A stretch of 64,000 bases of DNA from Aquincola agrisoli (GCF_036621135.1 NZ_JAZIBG010000028.1:434001-498000), one strand, 5' to 3'. Positions 16,000 to 25,189 are shown, counted from the first letter of the stretch. Notes: generated from the sequence alone by a model not told the origin. A program made the numbers and translations.

Positions 16000-17969
16000 A
16001 GCGCACCGTGGCGACCTCTTCCAAGCCCCCCGGCACCGCCCAGGCCCCCGTGCACGAGCATGCGCTGCCACTGGGCACGCGTGTTGGCGGCCATGTGGTG
16101 GATTCGGTGCTCGCCGTCGGCGAGTTCGCGATCGTCTACCACGCCGTCGACCCGATGCTGCGGCGCGCCGTCGCGCTGAAGGAGTACTTCGCGCCTGCCT
16201 TCTGCACGCGCGGCGAGGATGGCGCGGTAGCCCCCCGCACGCCGGCCGACGCGGCGTTGTTCGCCACCGGCCGCCAGGCCTTCGTGGAGGAAGCCCGGCT
16301 GCTGGCGCACCTGGAGATCCCCGGCCTGGTGCCGGTGACGGGCCTGTTCGAGGAGCGCGGCACGGTCGTGCGGGTGATGCCGTTCGCGCCCGGCCGCACG
16401 CTCGCCTCCTGGCGCGCGCTCTACACCGACTCGATGGACGAGGGGGCCCTGCGGCGCCTGCTGACGGACCTGCTCGTGCCGCTGGAAGGGCTGCACGCCG
16501 CCAACCTCGTGCATGGCTACCTGCAGCCCGAACAGGTGCTGCTGGCGGAGGGGCGGCGTGCGCTGCTGCTGGGCTTCGGCACCGTGAGGCGTTCATTGCA
16601 GGGCGCGCTCGATCCCGCCTACACGCCGGTGGAACAGCTGCCCAGCGGCGGGCACCTGCCGCGCGGCGCCTGGAGCGACCTCTATGCGCTCGCGGCGCTG
16701 GCTCGGTTTGCGATGGCTGCGCCACCGCCCGGCGGCCGGGGCGAGCAACCCACCGCCCATGCGCTGCGCGCCCGCGCGCCCATCGGCCACGCACTCGCCC
16801 ACGTGCTGGAGCGTGCGCTCTCCCCGCAGCCGGGCGATCGGCCGCAATCCGTCTCGGCCTTCCGGCAGGCCATGGGGCTGCGGCCGAGCGGCGCCCCGGC
16901 CGGGGACGTGGACTTCACGCTGCCCAGCGAACCGATCGACATGACGGCCACGCGGCCCTGGCCCGGTCCGGCGTCGGCCGGCACCGCGACCTCGCGATGG
17001 TCGGCTGCCCCGGCGGTGGCGCCCGCACCGCCGCCGGCCGCGGCGCCCGAAACGACCGAGCCGCCCGGCATGCCGGTGCCGCTGCAGCCTTCGCGAGAAG
17101 GGGGCGACACGCCGGCGTCCGCCGCCCCAGCGGCGCTGCAGCCTGCTGCCGGCGACGAGGAGCCGCTGCCCCGGTTCCTCGATCCCCGGGGTGGCTGGCA
17201 CCGGCCCGTGGACACCTGGCAGCCGCCGGAGGCGCCGGAGCACGATCCGATCCCGCAGTTGATGGCAAGCTCGGTGAGCTACGAGTTCCGTGGCAGCGTG
17301 GCCAGCGAAGCCGCGCCTGCCGCGTGGACACGCCATGGCAACGGAGCCGCGGAGGCCTCCGGCGCGCCGGAGGCGGACCCCGTCGACGCGCACGCCGCCG
17401 GCGAGCCGGCGTTCGGCGAAGCGCCAGCGGCGCCCACGGCGCTGTCCGCGCACGAAGGCCAGGCGGACGGCTTCGAGCTGCCGCCGACCGAATCCTTCGC
17501 CCCCGCTGGGAAGCCTGGCCCCGCGGAACCCACCCTCACGGACCCGGATCGCGAGCCGGACGAGGACGCCGTGCGCGCGGCCATCGCCGCGGCCATCGGC
17601 TCGCTGCCGCCGGCGCCGCCGCGCCGGGGCGCCGGGGCGTCGGAGGAAGCGCCGCCGCCCGCGCGCACCGAGTTCCCTCGGGACAGCGAGCCCGTGCCGC
17701 CTGCCGAGCCTGCCGTCACCGACGAAGACCGCGCGCATCGCCCGTCACCTTTGCAGCCGGCCTCGCCGGCCCGCCGGCTGTGGCTCGCCGTGGCCGGGGC
17801 GGTGGTGCTCCTGGTGCTGATGGCCGTGGTGGCCTGGTCGGCCTGGAAGGACGCCACGGCGGCCGGCCCCATCGGTTCGGCACCCTCCGCGGCGGGGTGG
17901 CGTGCCGCTGAGCTCAGCTTTCCGGGACGGCCCGCCAGCGCAGCGTCTCGCCGCCCCGCAGCGGCTTGA
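15996..17969 (+). CDS. Membrane-anchored Ser/Thr-kinase-like protein, probably a pseudokinase
   Basis: The first 280 residues have a protein-kinase fold of the bacterial group with ALKEYF after the nucleotide-binding lysine (Lys62), and an alpha-C Glu is available at 98/99. Catalytic residues are missing: the HxD motif reads HGYLQPEQV (residues 173-181), with Tyr at the catalytic Asp and Gln at the Asn position, the DFG motif reads GFG (193-195), and the glycine loop is AVGEFA. A long Pro/Ala/Glu-rich linker follows, then one transmembrane helix at about 595-617 and a 40-residue tail. This suggests a scaffold or sensor rather than an enzyme. GTG 15996 overlaps the cysK stop (GTGA); GTG 16008 is an alternative. 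The last 56 bases overlap convergent pyrC. Confidence 0.8.
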   Translation: MKRTVATSSKPPGTAQAPVHEHALPLGTRVGGHVVDSVLAVGEFAIVYHAVDPMLRRAVALKEYFAPAFCTRGEDGAVAPRTPADAALFATGRQAFVEEARLLAHLEIPGLVPVTGLFEERGTVVRVMPFAPGRTLASWRALYTDSMDEGALRRLLTDLLVPLEGLHAANLVHGYLQPEQVLLAEGRRALLLGFGTVRRSLQGALDPAYTPVEQLPSGGHLPRGAWSDLYALAALARFAMAAPPPGGRGEQPTAHALRARAPIGHALAHVLERALSPQPGDRPQSVSAFRQAMGLRPSGAPAGDVDFTLPSEPIDMTATRPWPGPASAGTATSRWSAAPAVAPAPPPAAAPETTEPPGMPVPLQPSREGGDTPASAAPAALQPAAGDEEPLPRFLDPRGGWHRPVDTWQPPEAPEHDPIPQLMASSVSYEFRGSVASEAAPAAWTRHGNGAAEASGAPEADPVDAHAAGEPAFGEAPAAPTALSAHEGQADGFELPPTESFAPAGKPGPAEPTLTDPDREPDEDAVRAAIAAAIGSLPPAPPRRGAGASEEAPPPARTEFPRDSEPVPPAEPAVTDEDRAHRPSPLQPASPARRLWLAVAGAVVLLVLMAVVAWSAWKDATAAGPIGSAPSAAGWRAAELSFPGRPASAASRRPAAA

Positions 17970-18981
17970 GCTGCGCGTCGCCGAACGGCACGGCCTCGGG
18001 CACCGTCCACTCCTCGCGCCGGAGGGTGATGCGGCCCTCGTTGCGCGGCAGCCCGTAGAAATCGGCGCCGTGGAAGCTGGCAAAGCCTTCGAGCTTGTCG
18101 ATGGCGCCCACGGCATCGAAGGCCTCGGCGTACAGCTCCAAGGCCGTCAGCGCGGTGTAGCAACCGGCATGGCCGCCCGCATGCTCCTTGAGGTGGGCGG
18201 CATGCGGTGCGCTGTCGGTGCCGAGGAAGAACTTGTCGCTGCCCGACGTGGCGGCGGCCACCAGCGCCTGGCGATGCTCCTCGCTCTTGAGCACAGGCAG
18301 GCAGTAGTAGTGCGGGCGCAGGCCGCCGAGGAAGATGGCGTTGCGGTTGAACAGCAGGTGCTGCGGCGTGAGGGTGGCGGCGGTGAAGCGGTCGCTGCCG
18401 GCCACGTACTGCGCGCCCTCGCGTGTCGTCAGGTGCTCGAACACGACCTTCAGCTCCGGCATGTCGCGGCGCAGCGGGCGCATGACACGGTCGATGAACA
18501 CGGCCTCGCGATCGAAGAGGTCGATGTCGGGGTCGGTCACTTCGCCGTGGATCAGCAAGGGCAGGCCTTCGCGCTGCATCGCTTCCAGGGTCGCGTAGGT
18601 CTTGCGCAGGTCGGTGACGCCGGCGTCGCTGTTGGTGGTCGCCCCCGCTGGGTAGAGCTTGACCGCGACCACGCCGGCCTCCTTCGCGCGCCGGATCTCG
18701 TCGGGCGGCAGCAGGTCGGTCAGGTACAGCGTCATCAGCGGCTCGAAGCGCGCGCCGGCCGGCAGGGCCGCCAGGATGCGCTCGCGGTAGGCCTGGGCCT
18801 GCGCCGCCGTGGTGACGGGCGGGCGCAGGTTGGGCATCACGACCGCCCGCGCGAACTGCCGCGCGCTGTGCGGAAGCACCGCGGCGAGCGCGGCGCCGTC
18901 GCGCAGGTGGAGGTGGAAATCGTCCGGACGGGCCAGCGTGATGCTGCCGCCGGGTGCAACGGGAGGGGCGGGAAGGCTCAT
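17914..18981 (-). CDS. pyrC: Dihydroorotase, PyrC type
   Basis: Zinc amidohydrolase of de novo pyrimidine synthesis that interconverts carbamoyl-aspartate and dihydroorotate in the cytosol. Metal ligands His23 and His25 are in DFHLHLRDG, the carboxylated bridging Lys108 is in VVAVKLYPAG, and further ligands are in IHGE and FEHLTT; the catalytic Asp is in FLGTDSAPH. Length 355 residues is close to E. coli PyrC (about 348). Its 3' end overlaps the end of the convergent pseudokinase gene by 56 bases. Confidence 0.96.
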   Translation of the reverse strand: MSLPAPPVAPGGSITLARPDDFHLHLRDGAALAAVLPHSARQFARAVVMPNLRPPVTTAAQAQAYRERILAALPAGARFEPLMTLYLTDLLPPDEIRRAKEAGVVAVKLYPAGATTNSDAGVTDLRKTYATLEAMQREGLPLLIHGEVTDPDIDLFDREAVFIDRVMRPLRRDMPELKVVFEHLTTREGAQYVAGSDRFTAATLTPQHLLFNRNAIFLGGLRPHYYCLPVLKSEEHRQALVAAATSGSDKFFLGTDSAPHAAHLKEHAGGHAGCYTALTALELYAEAFDAVGAIDKLEGFASFHGADFYGLPRNEGRITLRREEWTVPEAVPFGDAQLKPLRGGETLRWRAVPES

Positions 18982-19009
18982 GCGCCGATTCTGCCCGCCC
19001 CGGGGCCGG

Positions 19010-19744
19010 TCAATGCTGGAGGATCTTGGAGAGGAAGTCCTTCGCGCGCGGCGAACGCGCGTCGGGGTTCTGGAAGAACTCCTGGCTGCTGCAATCCTCG
19101 ATGATCTTGCCGGCGTCCATGAAGATCACGCGGTGGCTGACCTTCTTCGCGAAGCCCATCTCGTGGGTGACGCACATCATCGTCATGCCCTCGTTGGCGA
19201 GCTGCACCATCACGTCGAGCACTTCGCCGACCATCTCGGGGTCGAGGGCCGAGGTGGGCTCGTCGAAGAGCATCACGATCGGGTCCATCGACAGCGCCCG
19301 GGCGATCGCCACGCGCTGCTGCTGGCCGCCGGAGAGCTGGCCCGGGAACTTGTCCTTGTGGGCGATCAGGCCCACGCGGTCGAGCATCTTCAGGCCGCGC
19401 TTGGTGCTCTCGTCCTTGTTGCGGCCCAGCACCTTGATCTGCGCCAGCGTCAGGTTCTCGGTCACCGTCAGGTGCGGGAACAGCTCGAAGTGCTGGAACA
19501 CCATGCCCACGCGGCTGCGCAGCTTGGGCAGGTTGGTCTTCGGGTCGCTGATGGAGGTGCCGTCGACGACGATGTCGCCTTTCTGGATCGGTTCCAGCGC
19601 GTTGACGGTCTTGATCAGCGTGCTCTTGCCGGAGCCCGACGGCCCGCAGACGACGACGACCTCGCCCTTCTTGATGGTGGTCGTGCAGTCGGTGAGCACC
19701 TGGAAGCTGCCGTACCACTTGCTGACGTTCTTGATATCGATCAT
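19010..19744 (-). CDS. gltL: Glutamate/aspartate ABC transporter, ATP-binding subunit
   Basis: 244-residue ATPase of a polar-amino-acid importer, peripheral to the inner membrane. Walker A is GPSGSGKST, the signature is LSGGQQQR, Walker B is VMLFDEPTSALDPE, and the switch His is in CVTHEM. It is the last gene of gltI-gltJ-gltK-gltL, 18 bases after gltK. The subunit order and close match to the E. coli Glt type support glutamate/aspartate as substrate. Confidence 0.94.
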   Translation of the reverse strand: MIDIKNVSKWYGSFQVLTDCTTTIKKGEVVVVCGPSGSGKSTLIKTVNALEPIQKGDIVVDGTSISDPKTNLPKLRSRVGMVFQHFELFPHLTVTENLTLAQIKVLGRNKDESTKRGLKMLDRVGLIAHKDKFPGQLSGGQQQRVAIARALSMDPIVMLFDEPTSALDPEMVGEVLDVMVQLANEGMTMMCVTHEMGFAKKVSHRVIFMDAGKIIEDCSSQEFFQNPDARSPRAKDFLSKILQH

Positions 19745-19762
19745 GACGAGCTTTCTATTGGC

Positions 19763-20431
19763 TCAACGGATGATGGCGATCTTCTTCTGCAGCCGGCGCA
19801 CGAGCATCGACAGGCTGAAGCAGATGACGAAATAGAGGACCGCGGCGACCAGGTAGGTCTCGACGGGGCGGTTGAAGTTCTTGCCGGCCACCTCGAAGCC
19901 CTTGAGCAGGTCGTAGGCGCCGATCGCGTAGACCAGCGAAGTGTCCTGGAACAGGATGATGGTCTGCGTGAGCAGCACCGGCAGCATGTTCCGGAAGGCC
20001 TGCGGCAGCACCACCAGTTGCATGGTCTGCGAGTAGGTCATGCCCACCGCGTAGCCCGCATACACCTGGCCTCGCGGCACCGACTGGATGCCGGCGCGCA
20101 TGATCTCGGAATAGTAGGCGGCTTCGAACAGCGTGAACGTGATGATGGCCGACACCTCGGCGCCCAGCGGCTGGCCGAGCAGCTTCGGGATCAGCAGGAA
20201 GAACCACAGGATCACCATCACCAGCGGGATGCTGCGCATGGTGTTCACGTAGGCCGCCGCGGGGATCTCGAGCCACGGCTTGCCGGAGAGGCGCATCAGT
20301 GCGAGCAGCGTGCCGAGCACGATGCCGCCCACCATCGCGATCAGCGTCAGCTGGATCGAAAACAGGAAGCCCTTGAGGACGAAGCTCTGAATGACGCCCC
20401 AGTTCAGGAAGGAAAAATCGAGCGCACCCAT
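19763..20431 (-). CDS. gltK: Glutamate/aspartate ABC transporter permease
   Basis: 222-residue inner-membrane permease of the HisMQ family. The EAA loop that contacts the ATPase reads EIMRAGIQSVPRGQ; about five hydrophobic spans are visible. The ATG lies one base after the gltJ stop, and the end of gltJ (GGAGGCAAG) supplies the ribosome binding site, so translation of the two permeases is coupled. The frame is open a little further upstream but would only add gltJ sequence in another frame. Confidence 0.93.
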   Translation of the reverse strand: MGALDFSFLNWGVIQSFVLKGFLFSIQLTLIAMVGGIVLGTLLALMRLSGKPWLEIPAAAYVNTMRSIPLVMVILWFFLLIPKLLGQPLGAEVSAIITFTLFEAAYYSEIMRAGIQSVPRGQVYAGYAVGMTYSQTMQLVVLPQAFRNMLPVLLTQTIILFQDTSLVYAIGAYDLLKGFEVAGKNFNRPVETYLVAAVLYFVICFSLSMLVRRLQKKIAIIR

Positions 20432-20432
20432 C

Positions 20433-21137
20433 TCACTTGCCTCCGATCGTGCCGGGGATGCGCAGCCGCTTCTCGATGAGCTGCGCAACGCGGTTGATCG
20501 CAAACGCCGAGATGAAGTACAGCAGCGTCACAGGAATGAAGATCTCCTCGAAGCGGGACGTTTCCTCGGAAGCCTGCATCGCGAACATCGTGAGTTCGGC
20601 GATCGACACCGCGAACGCCACCGACGAGTTCTTGACGATGTTCATCGACTCCGACGTGAGCGGAGGGATGACGATCCGGAACGCCATCGGCAGCAGGACG
20701 TAGCGGTAGGTCTGCGGCAGCGTGAGGCCGACCGCCAGGCCGGCATAACGCTGGCCGCGCGGCAGGCTCTGGATGCCGGCCTTCACCTGCTCGGAGATCC
20801 GCGCCGACGTGAAGCACCCGAGCGCGAACACGACGAGCAGGAAGCTGGGCACGTCGCGCAGCACCAGGAAGATCGATGGCAGCACGTGGTACCAGAGGAA
20901 GATCTGCACCAGCAACGGGATGTTGCGGAACAGCTCGGTCCATGCGTTGCCGAGGAAGACCAGCGCCTTGCTCGGCGTGGTGCGAAAGATGCCCATCAAC
21001 GAGCCGATGGCCAGCGCCAGCAGCAGGGCCAGGACGGACACGCTCAAGGTCCATCCCCATGCGGACATCATCCAGTCGAGGTAGGTTTCCCCCCCGCCGG
21101 TGTCCTGTAGAAACAATTGCCAATCCCACGTGCCCAA
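20433..21137 (-). CDS. gltJ: Glutamate/aspartate ABC transporter permease
   Basis: 234-residue inner-membrane permease paired with GltK. The EAA loop reads EQVKAGIQSLPRGQ, and the N-terminus MGTWDWQLF is typical of GltJ. The start codon is TTG at 21137, with GGAGG 6-7 bases upstream. A strong hairpin lies between gltI and this gene, which would lower permease expression relative to the binding protein. Confidence 0.93.
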   Translation of the reverse strand: MGTWDWQLFLQDTGGGETYLDWMMSAWGWTLSVSVLALLLALAIGSLMGIFRTTPSKALVFLGNAWTELFRNIPLLVQIFLWYHVLPSIFLVLRDVPSFLLVVFALGCFTSARISEQVKAGIQSLPRGQRYAGLAVGLTLPQTYRYVLLPMAFRIVIPPLTSESMNIVKNSSVAFAVSIAELTMFAMQASEETSRFEEIFIPVTLLYFISAFAINRVAQLIEKRLRIPGTIGGK

Positions 21138-21202
21138 AGGCCGCCTCCTGAAGTGTTCTCGACCGCACCGGCGCCGATGCCGGACCCCTCGGTCAAAGCA
21201 AA

Positions 21203-21222
21203 CCCCGGGCCGTGGCCCGGGG
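21203..21222 (-). terminator. Hairpin between gltI and gltJ, attenuator-like
   Basis: CCCCGGGC (21203-21210) pairs with GCCCGGGG (21215-21222), loop CGTG. On the minus strand it is followed by TTTGCTTTG. It sits 16 bases after the gltI stop and before gltJ, so partial termination or 3'-end protection of gltI mRNA is likely. Confidence 0.7.
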
Positions 21223-21238
21223 CGGTGTCGCTACGGCC

Positions 21239-22135
21239 TTATTTCTTGGCGTAGTCTTCCATCGGCTTGTCGTTCGGGTTCGCCCACGCGGCCTTGGTGG
21301 CCTCCGACAGCGGCAGCCCGACCTTGGTGTTGCTCGGCGGAATGGGCTGCATGAACCACTTGTCGTAGAGCTTGGCCAGGTCGCCGCTCTTGATCATGCC
21401 CTTGATGCTGTCGTCGACCGCGGTCTTGAACGCGGTGTCGCCCTTGCGCAGCATGCAGGCGATGGGCTCCACCGAGAGGACCTCGCCGACGATCTTGAAG
21501 TCGGCCGGGTTCTTCGACTTGGAGATGTTGCCGGCCAGGATCTGCCCGTCCATCACGAACGCATCGGCACGGCCCGATTCCAGCAGCAGGAACGCGTCGG
21601 CGTGGTCCTTGCCGTACACCTCCTCGAAATTCACGCCTGCGGCGCGCTCGTGCTTGCGCAGGGTCTGGACCGAGGTGGTGCCGGTCGTGGTGGCGACCTT
21701 CTTGCCGGTGAGCTGGGCGATCGAGTTGATGCCGGAATTCGCCTTGACGGCGATGCGCACTTCCTCGACGTAGGTGGTCACCGCGAAGGCGACATCCTTC
21801 TGGCGGGCGGCGTTGTTCGTGGTGGAGCCGCATTCCAGGTCCACCGTGCCGTTCTGCACCAACGGTATGCGGTTCTGCGAAGTCACCGGCTGGTACTTGA
21901 TGGCGATCTTGGTGCCCAGCTGCTTTTGCAGATCGGCGACGATGCGCTCGGCCATCTCGGTATGGAAGCCGGTGTACTTGCCGTCGCCCAGCGTGAACGC
22001 CAGGGCGCCCGAGGATTCACGGGTGCCCAGCGTGATGGACCCGCTGTCCTTGATCTTCTTGAGGGTGTCGGTGGTCTGCGCGGCCACGCCGCCAGCCACG
22101 ACGGCGAGGGCTGCCGCCATCATCATTTTTTTCAT
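21239..22135 (-). CDS. gltI: Glutamate/aspartate periplasmic binding protein
   Basis: 298-residue periplasmic solute-binding protein. The signal peptide MKKMMMAAALAVVAGGVAAQ is cleaved after about residue 19. The body matches the GltI/DEBP type: TLKKIKDSGSITLGTRESS, QNRIPLVQNGTVDLECGSTTN and FVMDGQILAGNI. First gene of gltIJKL, preceded by AAAGGAGCC at 22142-22150 and a candidate promoter. Confidence 0.95.
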   Translation of the reverse strand: MKKMMMAAALAVVAGGVAAQTTDTLKKIKDSGSITLGTRESSGALAFTLGDGKYTGFHTEMAERIVADLQKQLGTKIAIKYQPVTSQNRIPLVQNGTVDLECGSTTNNAARQKDVAFAVTTYVEEVRIAVKANSGINSIAQLTGKKVATTTGTTSVQTLRKHERAAGVNFEEVYGKDHADAFLLLESGRADAFVMDGQILAGNISKSKNPADFKIVGEVLSVEPIACMLRKGDTAFKTAVDDSIKGMIKSGDLAKLYDKWFMQPIPPSNTKVGLPLSEATKAAWANPNDKPMEDYAKK

Positions 22136-22165
22136 TGCACGGGCTCCTTTGACAGAGAGGAAGGC

Positions 22166-22193
22166 ATTCTAGAAACGTGTCGCACAGGTGAAA
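22166..22193 (-). promoter_or_regulatory. Candidate sigma70 promoter of gltIJKL
   Basis: On the minus strand, TTTCAC (22193-22188) and TAGAAT (22171-22166) are separated by 16 bases, about 30 bases before the gltI start. The -10 is good, the -35 is weak. The rest of 22194-22366 shows no gene. Confidence 0.42.
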
Positions 22194-22366
22194 CCCGTCT
22201 GGACATCTGCGTAGATCGGTGCATGTATGCAGCTTTCGGGCCACCCCCGCACCGGAACTGGGCGCGAATGTAATGGCGTGGTGCCTCGGCACGCCAATAC
22301 TTGTTTGTACCCCGCGCGATGCACAAGCGGCATGGGCGGGCAGGGTTAGTCCCTGGCAGGGGCCCC

Positions 22367-23281
22367 TCAACCGCGGCTGAGGAAATCCCAGACGGCCGCG
22401 GCGAGCGGCTTCACGTGGCGCGCGCTGTCGGGGCGCTCGCGGTAGATGCGCACTTCCATCGTCAGCTCGTAGCCGGGGCTGCCAGCCGCGCTGACCAGCC
22501 GGCGCGACTTGAGCTCTTTGCGCACGGCACTGGCCGGCAGGAAGGCCAAGCCATGGCCTTCGAGCGCCATGGCCTTCAGGCCCTCGGCCATGTCGGTTTC
22601 ATAGATCGGCTCAAGCGGCGGAGGCTCCGGCGCCAGCTTGACGATCTGCTCGACCATGCGCGCCATGTAGGCACCGGAGGCATAACTGAGGAACGGCACA
22701 CGGTCGGCCGTCATCGGCGGCAGCCGAAACATCGGAAATCCGTCTGCATCGGCCTTGGCGTAGGGCGCGAGCGTTTCCTGCCCCAGACTCAGCATTTCGT
22801 AGCGTTCCGGTGGCAGCTGCAGCGGCTGCGAGGTGTGGTGGTAGGCGATCAGCAGGTCGCAGGTGCCCTCGGTCAGGCGCAGCACCGCATCGTGCACGTT
22901 CAAAGCGATCAGGCGGCTCTTGATCGCCCCGAAGCGGCGGCGCAGGTCCATCAACCAATGCGGGAAGAAGTTGAACGCCAGCGTGTGGGGCACGGCGAAC
23001 TCGATCATGTCCTGCCCGCTCACCTGGTGGCTGCGCATCATGTTCCGAGTGGCCTGCAGCGCGCCCATGATCTCCAGCGACTGGGCATGGAAGGTTTCTC
23101 CGGCCGGCGTGAGGCGTGTCGGGTACGACGACCGGTCGACCAGATCGATGCCGGCCCAGGCCTCGAGCGCCTGGATCCGCCGGGAGAACGCGGGCTGCGT
23201 CACATGCCGGAGCTGCGCGGAGCGTGAGAAGCTGCGCGTCTCAGCCAGCGTGATGAAGTCTTCCAACCACTTGGTTTCCAC
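22367..23281 (-). CDS. LysR family transcriptional regulator (HypT-like)
   Basis: 304-residue regulator with an N-terminal winged helix-turn-helix (WLEDFITLAETRSFSRSAQ...VTQPAFSRRIQALE, residues 5-43) and a periplasmic-binding-like effector domain. The helix region most resembles the HypT/YjiE subgroup. It is encoded 231 bases upstream of gltI on the same strand, an arrangement I recall from other Burkholderiales, so control of glutamate uptake is plausible but not shown. Confidence 0.87.
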   Translation of the reverse strand: METKWLEDFITLAETRSFSRSAQLRHVTQPAFSRRIQALEAWAGIDLVDRSSYPTRLTPAGETFHAQSLEIMGALQATRNMMRSHQVSGQDMIEFAVPHTLAFNFFPHWLMDLRRRFGAIKSRLIALNVHDAVLRLTEGTCDLLIAYHHTSQPLQLPPERYEMLSLGQETLAPYAKADADGFPMFRLPPMTADRVPFLSYASGAYMARMVEQIVKLAPEPPPLEPIYETDMAEGLKAMALEGHGLAFLPASAVRKELKSRRLVSAAGSPGYELTMEVRIYRERPDSARHVKPLAAAVWDFLSRG

Positions 23282-23489
23282 GCGGGCGAGTGTAGGGGTC
23301 AGGTCCAGCGGCCCGATGGACGACCCCCCTTGGTCGAGTGCGACGGTGCGAACCCCACGAACGAAGGGGGCACTTCGTCACGCTGCAGCGTGTGTTCGCT
23401 GGTTACATTTCGAGGATAACTTCACGCGGCAGGCTTGTTGCTTGCCCGCACCATAAACCGAGCCTCCGTTCAAGCCCAGGAGTACAGGG

Positions 23490-24194
23490 ATGTCAAAGCT
23501 TGCCGTGCCGAAATGGCTGGTCTCCACGTTGGTCCTGGCACCCGCCCTGGCGTCGGCGCTCACCATCGACTTCGAGACCCGTGAAAGCCGGCTCGACGAC
23601 GGCCACTACGCCCCCATCCCTGGCGTGTCGTTCAGCAATGCCATCGTGTTCGTCGACGAAGACGCGGACGACCGGCGGCCCGACATCGGCAACGGCACCG
23701 GCAACTTCGGCCGCGCGCCCAACACCCCCTACGGCGCGATGATGCTGTACAAGCCGGCGACATCGACCGTCGGCGCGGTGGTCAGCTTCGAGCCTGGCTT
23801 CGTTGACGAGATCTCTTTCTGGTACTCGACGATCAACACGGGCGCGACGGTGACGGTGCTCGACGCCTCGAACAACGTGCTGGCGCAATCCGGCAGCGGC
23901 ACGGCGGCGCTCGAGTTGCTGGGCTCCGACGACGCGCCCTTCAAGGGCGCCTTCAGCGACCAGGAGTACGGTCGCTACAACAAGTGGGCCTTCTACAGGC
24001 TGAGCTTCGCCGGCATCGGCCACTCCATCGTGTTCAACGGCACGGTGCTCAATCCGGCCCCCGATGGCATGGCGCTGGGCGACTTCTTCATCGACGACCT
24101 CACGCTGACCTCTGCCGTGCCGGAGACCTCGACCGTCGCGCTGATGATCGCCGGGCTCGCCGGCCTGGGCCTGCGCGCCCGGCGCCGTACCTGA
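23490..24194 (+). CDS. PEP-CTERM sorting domain protein
   Basis: 234-residue exported protein. The signal peptide ends near ALASA (residue 23). The middle part looks like an all-beta extracellular domain. The C-terminus is a PEP-CTERM tail: VPETSTVAL, a hydrophobic helix (MIAGLAGLGL) and RARRRT. Such tails are recognised by exosortase/archaeosortase-like EpsH enzymes and mark surface or extracellular matrix proteins. The motif is PET rather than PEP, a tolerated variant. No exosortase gene is in the window. Confidence 0.85.
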   Translation: MSKLAVPKWLVSTLVLAPALASALTIDFETRESRLDDGHYAPIPGVSFSNAIVFVDEDADDRRPDIGNGTGNFGRAPNTPYGAMMLYKPATSTVGAVVSFEPGFVDEISFWYSTINTGATVTVLDASNNVLAQSGSGTAALELLGSDDAPFKGAFSDQEYGRYNKWAFYRLSFAGIGHSIVFNGTVLNPAPDGMALGDFFIDDLTLTSAVPETSTVALMIAGLAGLGLRARRRT

Positions 24195-24256
24195 TCCGCG
24201 CGGCCCGGCATCCGACACGGGCATGATCGCGGCGTCTCCGCAGCACATGCCCGTCG

Positions 24257-25189
24257 ATGTTCACCCGTTACGACATCACCCACACCACCTGCTACCGCTA
24301 CGCCGCGCCGGTCACCTTCGGCGAGCACCGGGTGATGTTCCGGCCGCGCGACAGCCATGACCTGCGCGTGCTCGCCACCGACCTGGAGGTGAGCCCCGCG
24401 GCAGACGTGCGCCTGATCCAGGATCCGCACTCCAATTCCGTTGCCCTGGTGCAGCCGCTCGGGCCGGCCACGGAGCTGCGCATCGTCTGCACGTTCACCA
24501 TCGAGCACGCGCACAGCCACAACCTGGAACTTCCGCTGTCGCCCAGCGCCGAGATATTTCCGTTCGCCTACGGCGTGGAGGAGCGATTCGACCTCGAGCA
24601 CTACCTGCGCCCGCACTACGACGATCCGCAGGGAGAACTGACGCGTTGGGCGCGGCAGTTCCTCCGCACGGACGGTCCGACCCTGACGCGGGACATGCTG
24701 GTCCAGATGAACCAGCACATCCGGGACCACTTCGACTACGTCAGCCGGGACGAGGAAGGCACGCAGCCGCCGCTGCAGACCCTGGCCCTGGCCAGCGGCA
24801 CCTGCCGGGACTTCGCGCTGCTGATGATGGAAGCGGCGCGCCGCCTCGGCATCGCCACGCGCTTCGTCTCGGGCTACCTGTACGACCCGGCGCTCGACAA
24901 CGGCAGCCCGGCGGACATGGGGCCGCCATCGCCCGAAGCGCCGCGCGCTGCGCCCACGGTGGGCGCCGGCAGCACCCATGCGTGGCTGCAGGCCTACCTG
25001 CCCGGCGCCGGCTGGCTGCCGTTCGATCCGACGAACAACCTGCTCGGCGGCAACCAGCTGATCCGCGTCGGCGTCGCACGGGATCCGGACCAGGCCGCGC
25101 CGATCACGGGCAGCTGGTACGGCGACGCCGACGCCTACGTCGGCATGGACGTCACCGTGCACGTCCGCCGGGTCGTGCCGGGCGACTGA
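24257..25189 (+). CDS. Transglutaminase-like family protein
   Basis: 310-residue cytosolic protein with the bacterial transglutaminase N-terminal domain (about 1-90) and a transglutaminase/cysteine-protease core. The triad is visible: Cys183 in SGTCRDFA, His241 in STHAWLQAYLPG, Asp257 in PFDPTN. Family members act as peptidases or amidases; the substrate is unknown. An insert of about 25 Pro/Ala-rich residues lies before the His. The convergent gene ends 30 bases away behind a perfect palindrome. Confidence 0.87.
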   Translation: MFTRYDITHTTCYRYAAPVTFGEHRVMFRPRDSHDLRVLATDLEVSPAADVRLIQDPHSNSVALVQPLGPATELRIVCTFTIEHAHSHNLELPLSPSAEIFPFAYGVEERFDLEHYLRPHYDDPQGELTRWARQFLRTDGPTLTRDMLVQMNQHIRDHFDYVSRDEEGTQPPLQTLALASGTCRDFALLMMEAARRLGIATRFVSGYLYDPALDNGSPADMGPPSPEAPRAAPTVGAGSTHAWLQAYLPGAGWLPFDPTNNLLGGNQLIRVGVARDPDQAAPITGSWYGDADAYVGMDVTVHVRRVVPGD

